A stretch of DNA of 64,000 bases, taken from Phenylobacterium sp. Root1290. GTDB taxonomy: Bacteria > Pseudomonadota > Alphaproteobacteria > Caulobacterales > Caulobacteraceae. The position numbers and the translations under genes were made by a program. The notes below the pieces were generated by a model. That model had not been told where the DNA came from, did no database searches, and saw only the letters and a program-made list of their open reading frames with translations. The stretch spans positions 124,001 to 188,000 of the forward strand of contig NZ_LMEE01000003.1 in assembly GCF_001425305.1 (NCBI RefSeq), in the 5' to 3' direction. How positions within the stretch are numbered: position 1 is the stretch's first letter; every line of letters starts with the position of its first letter. This document shows positions 61,067 to 64,000 of the stretch, piece by piece.

Positions 61067-63499
61067 CTAGAACTTGAAGGTCAGCGAGGCGCCGTAGGTG
61101 CGCGTCTGGCCCGGGAAGCGGACCACGACATTGGCGTTGCTGCTCACCGCGCTCCAATAATACTCGTCGGTCAGGTTGCGGCCCCAGACCGACAGCTCCC
61201 AACGGTCGTCCAGGGCGTGCAGGCCAAGACTGGCGTTCAGCACGCCGTAGTCCTCGATCACGAACCGCGGATCGCCTTCCAGGTCGGCGTGCGACTTGGA
61301 TTGATAGCGCCCGGCGATCGCCGCCTGGATGCCCAGGTTCTGCGTCAGGTCGCGGCTGTAGAGCGCCGTCAGGCCGCCCTGGAATTTGGGGCTGTAGAGG
61401 AAGGGCTTGCCGTCGAAGTCGGTCGGCTGGCCGGCGGCGTTGATGCCGACATAGTTCTTCACTTCGGTGTGCAGGAAGGTGGCCGACCCGATCAGGGTCA
61501 GCCCCGCCGTGGCGCGCCAGGTCACCTCGCCGTCGACGCCGTAGGCCTCGGACTCCGGCACGTTCGCGAGCCGCGCCAGGGCCGTATAGATCGGGTCGGC
61601 GAAGTAGACGCTGAGCTGCTTGTTCTCGTAGTCGTAATAGAAGGCGCTGACATTGGCCTGGACGCGGCGCTCGAACAGCGAGGCCTTCAGCCCCACCTCA
61701 TAGGCGGTCAGCAGTTCCTGCGTCGCCGGTGCGTTCTGGGTGGAGATGTTGGCGGCATTGATCGGCGTGGCGCCGGCCTTGGCCCCGCGCGAGATCGAGC
61801 CGAACACCAGCACGCCCTCGGCCGGCGTCCAGTCCAGGGCGAGGCGCCAGGCGACGTTGTCCTCGTCCAGGGTGGAGGTCACCAGGCCGAAGCTGCGGGT
61901 CGCCGGGTCGAAGGTGTTGCACTGACCCTGGGTGATCGGCGCCACCATCCCGTAGGCGCCGAAGAACAGCGCCCGGTTCACGACGTTGACGTTGGGCAGC
62001 ATGCTGCCGTTCACGTCGCGCGAGCAGCCCTGGTAGTCCTGCTTGTCCTGGGTGTAGCGGATGCCCGCCGTCACCTTGAACGCCTCGCTCAACCGGTATT
62101 CGCCGTTGGCGAACAGGCTCCAGGTGTCGGTCTCGATACGGCCGATGTCCTCATAGGTCCGGAACGACTGGTTCAGCTGCAGCGGCGTGTAGCCGCCCGA
62201 GTTGAACGGCGTCGCCAGCAGCGGCTGGCCGACTGTGCGGATCAGCGTGACGTTGGCGTTCTGGCCCAGCAGCGTGCGGTTGGAGTCGAGGATGCGGTCC
62301 CGGGCGATGTAGCCGCCGAGCAGCCAGAAGGTGTTCTCGCTGGAGCCCTCCAGGTGGATTTCCTGGCCGATCGACTCGATGTCGCCCTTGGCGTGCTGGA
62401 TCAGGATCTCGTAGGGCGCGCCGCTCCAGTCGAACTTCGCGTCGCGAGTGAGCTTGTTGTAGTTGGTCAGCGAGACCAGCTGCATGTCGCCGCCCAGGTT
62501 CCAGGCGATCTTCACCTTGCCGGCGTAGAAGTCGTTGTTCTCGCGCAGCGGGCCGCCGATGCCAGCGCCGACGCCGATGTCTGCCGAGCGCACGGCCAGC
62601 GGCGCCCAGTCGGCCTGATCGGCGCTGGTCGGCGCGTTGGCGGCGATGTAGGCGGCCAGACCCGGCGCGTTGAACGGGCTGCCGGTAGTGGCGGGAGTGA
62701 AGCCGATCCCCTGGGCGGCCACGGTGTCGGACTTGTTGCGCCAGGCCGTCAGCGAGGCGTCGATCGACACCGTATCCGACGGCTGGATGGCCAGCGAGGC
62801 GCGCCCGCCGTAGCGATGGACCTCGCCCTGCCGCTCGCCGCGGCTGTTGCTGATCTGCCAGCCCTCGTCGCTGTCCTCCGTGCGGAAGGCGAGGCGGCCC
62901 TGGATGCGATCGGCGATCGGCCCGCTGACATGGCCCTCGAAGTTGTGGGTCTTGTAGTTGCCGATCTCGCCGGTGATCGCCGCCTGGAAGTCCTCGGTCG
63001 GCTTGCGGGTGACGAAGTTGATCAAGCCGGCGGTGGTGTTGCGGCCATACAGCGTGCCCTGCGGCCCCTTCAGCACCTCGACCCGGTCCAGGTCGTAGAT
63101 CGGCCCGGTGTTCATCATCGGATAGGCGTAGGCGACCTCGTCGGTATAGGTGCCCACCGTCGAGGTGGCCGACATGTTGATCGTGTTGAAGCCGATGCCG
63201 CGCAGCGTGTAGGTCGGCACCCCCTGATAGCTCTGCGAGACGCTGAAGCTCGGCGCGAAGGTGCTCAAGTCCTTGACGTTGGTGACGTGGAGCTTCTCCA
63301 GCGTCTCGCCCGTCACCGCCTGGATCCCCATGCCGACGGAGTTCGCGGTCTCCTCGCGGCGCTGGGCGGTGACGACCACGGCCTCGATCTCGGTGGCGCC
63401 CTGTCCTGGGCTCTGGGCCGCGACGGGCGCGGCTGCGAACAGCGCGGTCGTGCTGACGCCCAGCGCCAACAGTCCGCGCAGGCTGAATTGTCCTGGCAT
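61067..63499 (-). CDS. TonB-dependent outer-membrane receptor
   Basis: The product is 810 residues from the ATG at 63499, preceded by GGAGGAGG. The longer upstream frame is non-typical. There is a signal peptide (LRGLLALGVSTTALFAAAPVAAQ), a TonB box-like ATEIEAVVVTAQRRE, and a plug domain with YTLRGIGFNTINMSATSTVG, IYDLDRVEVLKGPQGTLYGRNTTAGLINFVTRKP. A large beta-barrel ends in GASLTFKF. It imports a scarce nutrient with TonB-ExbBD energy. The divergent pstC gene and the Pho box between them suggest a phosphate-limitation link (perhaps an organic phosphate ligand), which is inference. Confidence 0.9.
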   Translation of the reverse strand: MPGQFSLRGLLALGVSTTALFAAAPVAAQSPGQGATEIEAVVVTAQRREETANSVGMGIQAVTGETLEKLHVTNVKDLSTFAPSFSVSQSYQGVPTYTLRGIGFNTINMSATSTVGTYTDEVAYAYPMMNTGPIYDLDRVEVLKGPQGTLYGRNTTAGLINFVTRKPTEDFQAAITGEIGNYKTHNFEGHVSGPIADRIQGRLAFRTEDSDEGWQISNSRGERQGEVHRYGGRASLAIQPSDTVSIDASLTAWRNKSDTVAAQGIGFTPATTGSPFNAPGLAAYIAANAPTSADQADWAPLAVRSADIGVGAGIGGPLRENNDFYAGKVKIAWNLGGDMQLVSLTNYNKLTRDAKFDWSGAPYEILIQHAKGDIESIGQEIHLEGSSENTFWLLGGYIARDRILDSNRTLLGQNANVTLIRTVGQPLLATPFNSGGYTPLQLNQSFRTYEDIGRIETDTWSLFANGEYRLSEAFKVTAGIRYTQDKQDYQGCSRDVNGSMLPNVNVVNRALFFGAYGMVAPITQGQCNTFDPATRSFGLVTSTLDEDNVAWRLALDWTPAEGVLVFGSISRGAKAGATPINAANISTQNAPATQELLTAYEVGLKASLFERRVQANVSAFYYDYENKQLSVYFADPIYTALARLANVPESEAYGVDGEVTWRATAGLTLIGSATFLHTEVKNYVGINAAGQPTDFDGKPFLYSPKFQGGLTALYSRDLTQNLGIQAAIAGRYQSKSHADLEGDPRFVIEDYGVLNASLGLHALDDRWELSVWGRNLTDEYYWSAVSSNANVVVRFPGQTRTYGASLTFKF

Positions 63500-63629
63500 T
63501 GTGTCTTCCTCCTCCGGCGCCGCGCCTCTGTCGTGCGCGTGCGGCCTATCCTGGGAAGAGGGTGCGGAGTTCCCGTCGCCGCGCCTAGCTGACGGATGTG
63601 ATAGGGCGGCGTCCGACATCGTAATGAAA

Positions 63630-63647
63630 CTGTCATCGAACTGTCGC
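63630..63647 (+). promoter_or_regulatory. Pho box between the TonB receptor and pstC
   Basis: CTGTCAT (63630-63636), a 4-base spacer, and CTGTCGC (63641-63647) form 11-base-spaced direct repeats of the PhoB-binding type. The site is 95 bases upstream of the pstC start and 131 bases upstream of the divergent receptor start, so PhoB could control both. Confidence 0.75.
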
Positions 63648-63741
63648 AGGCGGACAGCATAAGGCGGGCACTTTCCAGCCCGGGCGGGCAGGGGGCGAAA
63701 TCAGCCTCCATGTCCGGCTCGCGCAACGGCATGGACCTTCG

Positions 63742-64000
63742 ATGCTCACCTGGATCGCCCTGACGGCGCTGCTGCTGTTCTCGCTGGCCACCTTCATGGC
63801 CGGCCGCCGCCGCGCGGTGGCCACGACGGCTGGCAAGCCTGCGCTTCTTCATTCTCTGCCCGGCTATTACGGCAGCTACGCCGCCCTCTGGGTCGGCGTG
63901 CCGGCCGCCCTGTTCATCCTGCTGTTCGCGATGTTCGGCGGTCGGCTTGAGGCGGGCCTGCTGCGCGTCGATCCGCCGGCCGCGGTTCAGCAACTGACCG
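63742..64000 (+). CDS. pstC: phosphate ABC transporter permease PstC, N-terminal part (partial)
   Basis: The frame from the ATG at 63742 runs to the window end without a stop (86 residues). It reads MLTWIALTALLLFSLATFMAG, a membrane helix, then RRRAVATTAGKPALLHSLPGYYGSYAALWVGVPAALFILLFAMFGG. The 'LHSLPGYYG..ALWV..PA' N-terminal extension is typical of long alphaproteobacterial PstC proteins. PstC with PstA forms the inner-membrane channel of the high-affinity phosphate importer. A clear Pho box lies upstream. Confidence 0.8.
   Translation, partial: MLTWIALTALLLFSLATFMAGRRRAVATTAGKPALLHSLPGYYGSYAALWVGVPAALFILLFAMFGGRLEAGLLRVDPPAAVQQLT

Noticed and set aside
61217..63592. 791-codon plus-strand frame opposite the TonB receptor
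   Set aside because: The receptor has unmistakable plug and barrel motifs; the antisense product is Val/Gly/Arg-rich without motifs.

Overview
The window reads as a chromosome segment from a GC-rich alphaproteobacterium of the Caulobacterales (Caulobacter/Phenylobacterium type). Indicators are an RTX surface protein next to its own type I secretion ABC transporter and adaptor (the rsaA-rsaD-rsaE theme), surface-glycan genes around it, a phoR gene with a long-form pstC nearby, and an alphaproteobacterial tRNA-Arg(ACG) integration site. This placement is inference from gene content.

Bases 1-14.3 kb are accessory DNA that looks less GC-rich than the rest. A convergent FtsK/HerA-type ATPase end (1-387) faces a six-gene minus-strand operon (11003 to 397) whose junctions mostly overlap by 4-8 bases: a double-GHKL histidine-kinase-like ATPase, a large receiver-domain protein, then a complete SspA-SspB-SspC-SspD set (cysteine desulfurase, DUF4007 protein, P-loop ATPase, PAPS-reductase-like protein) for DNA phosphorothioate modification. 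I see neither SspE nor SspFGH, so the kinase/receiver pair is the candidate sensor or effector arm. This is the strongest lead in the window. The island ends in a winged-helix replication-type protein and a 45-base copy of the 3' half of tRNA-Arg(ACG) (12330-12374). A second, decayed copy lies at 14247-14290. Between the copies are a broken toxin gene and an apparently intact DUF4304 immunity-type gene, so two elements seem to have entered the same tRNA in tandem.

Bases 14.4-21 kb hold mixed chromosomal genes: two 2-oxoglutarate/Fe dioxygenases, a glycosyltransferase, DUF445 and HicB-like proteins, an SGNH esterase and an aromatic-acid-type MFS transporter.

Bases 22-56 kb are a surface-polysaccharide and S-layer-like region. 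It has a Wzm/Wzt-type ABC exporter, at least six glycosyltransferases, a heptose-kinase-like GHMP kinase, methyltransferases, two sulfotransferases, and three proteins sharing a 'HPLFD...YY...NPLLHYL..G..EG' repeat. The RTX protein with its type I exporter follows at 40.4-45.5 kb. A plus-strand operon (47.7-53.5 kb) encodes a CDP-glucose to CDP-4-keto-6-deoxyglucose pathway with C-methyltransferase, epimerase, acetyltransferase and reductase, pointing to a branched 6-deoxy sugar. A SPINDLY-type TPR O-GlcNAc transferase closes the region.

Bases 56-64 kb carry anion-nutrition genes: a Tat-exported sulfate-binding protein with an OprP-like porin, the phosphate-sensing kinase phoR, an NTF2-like protein, a TonB-dependent receptor, and the start of pstC. 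A clear Pho box (63630-63647) lies between the divergent receptor and pstC genes.
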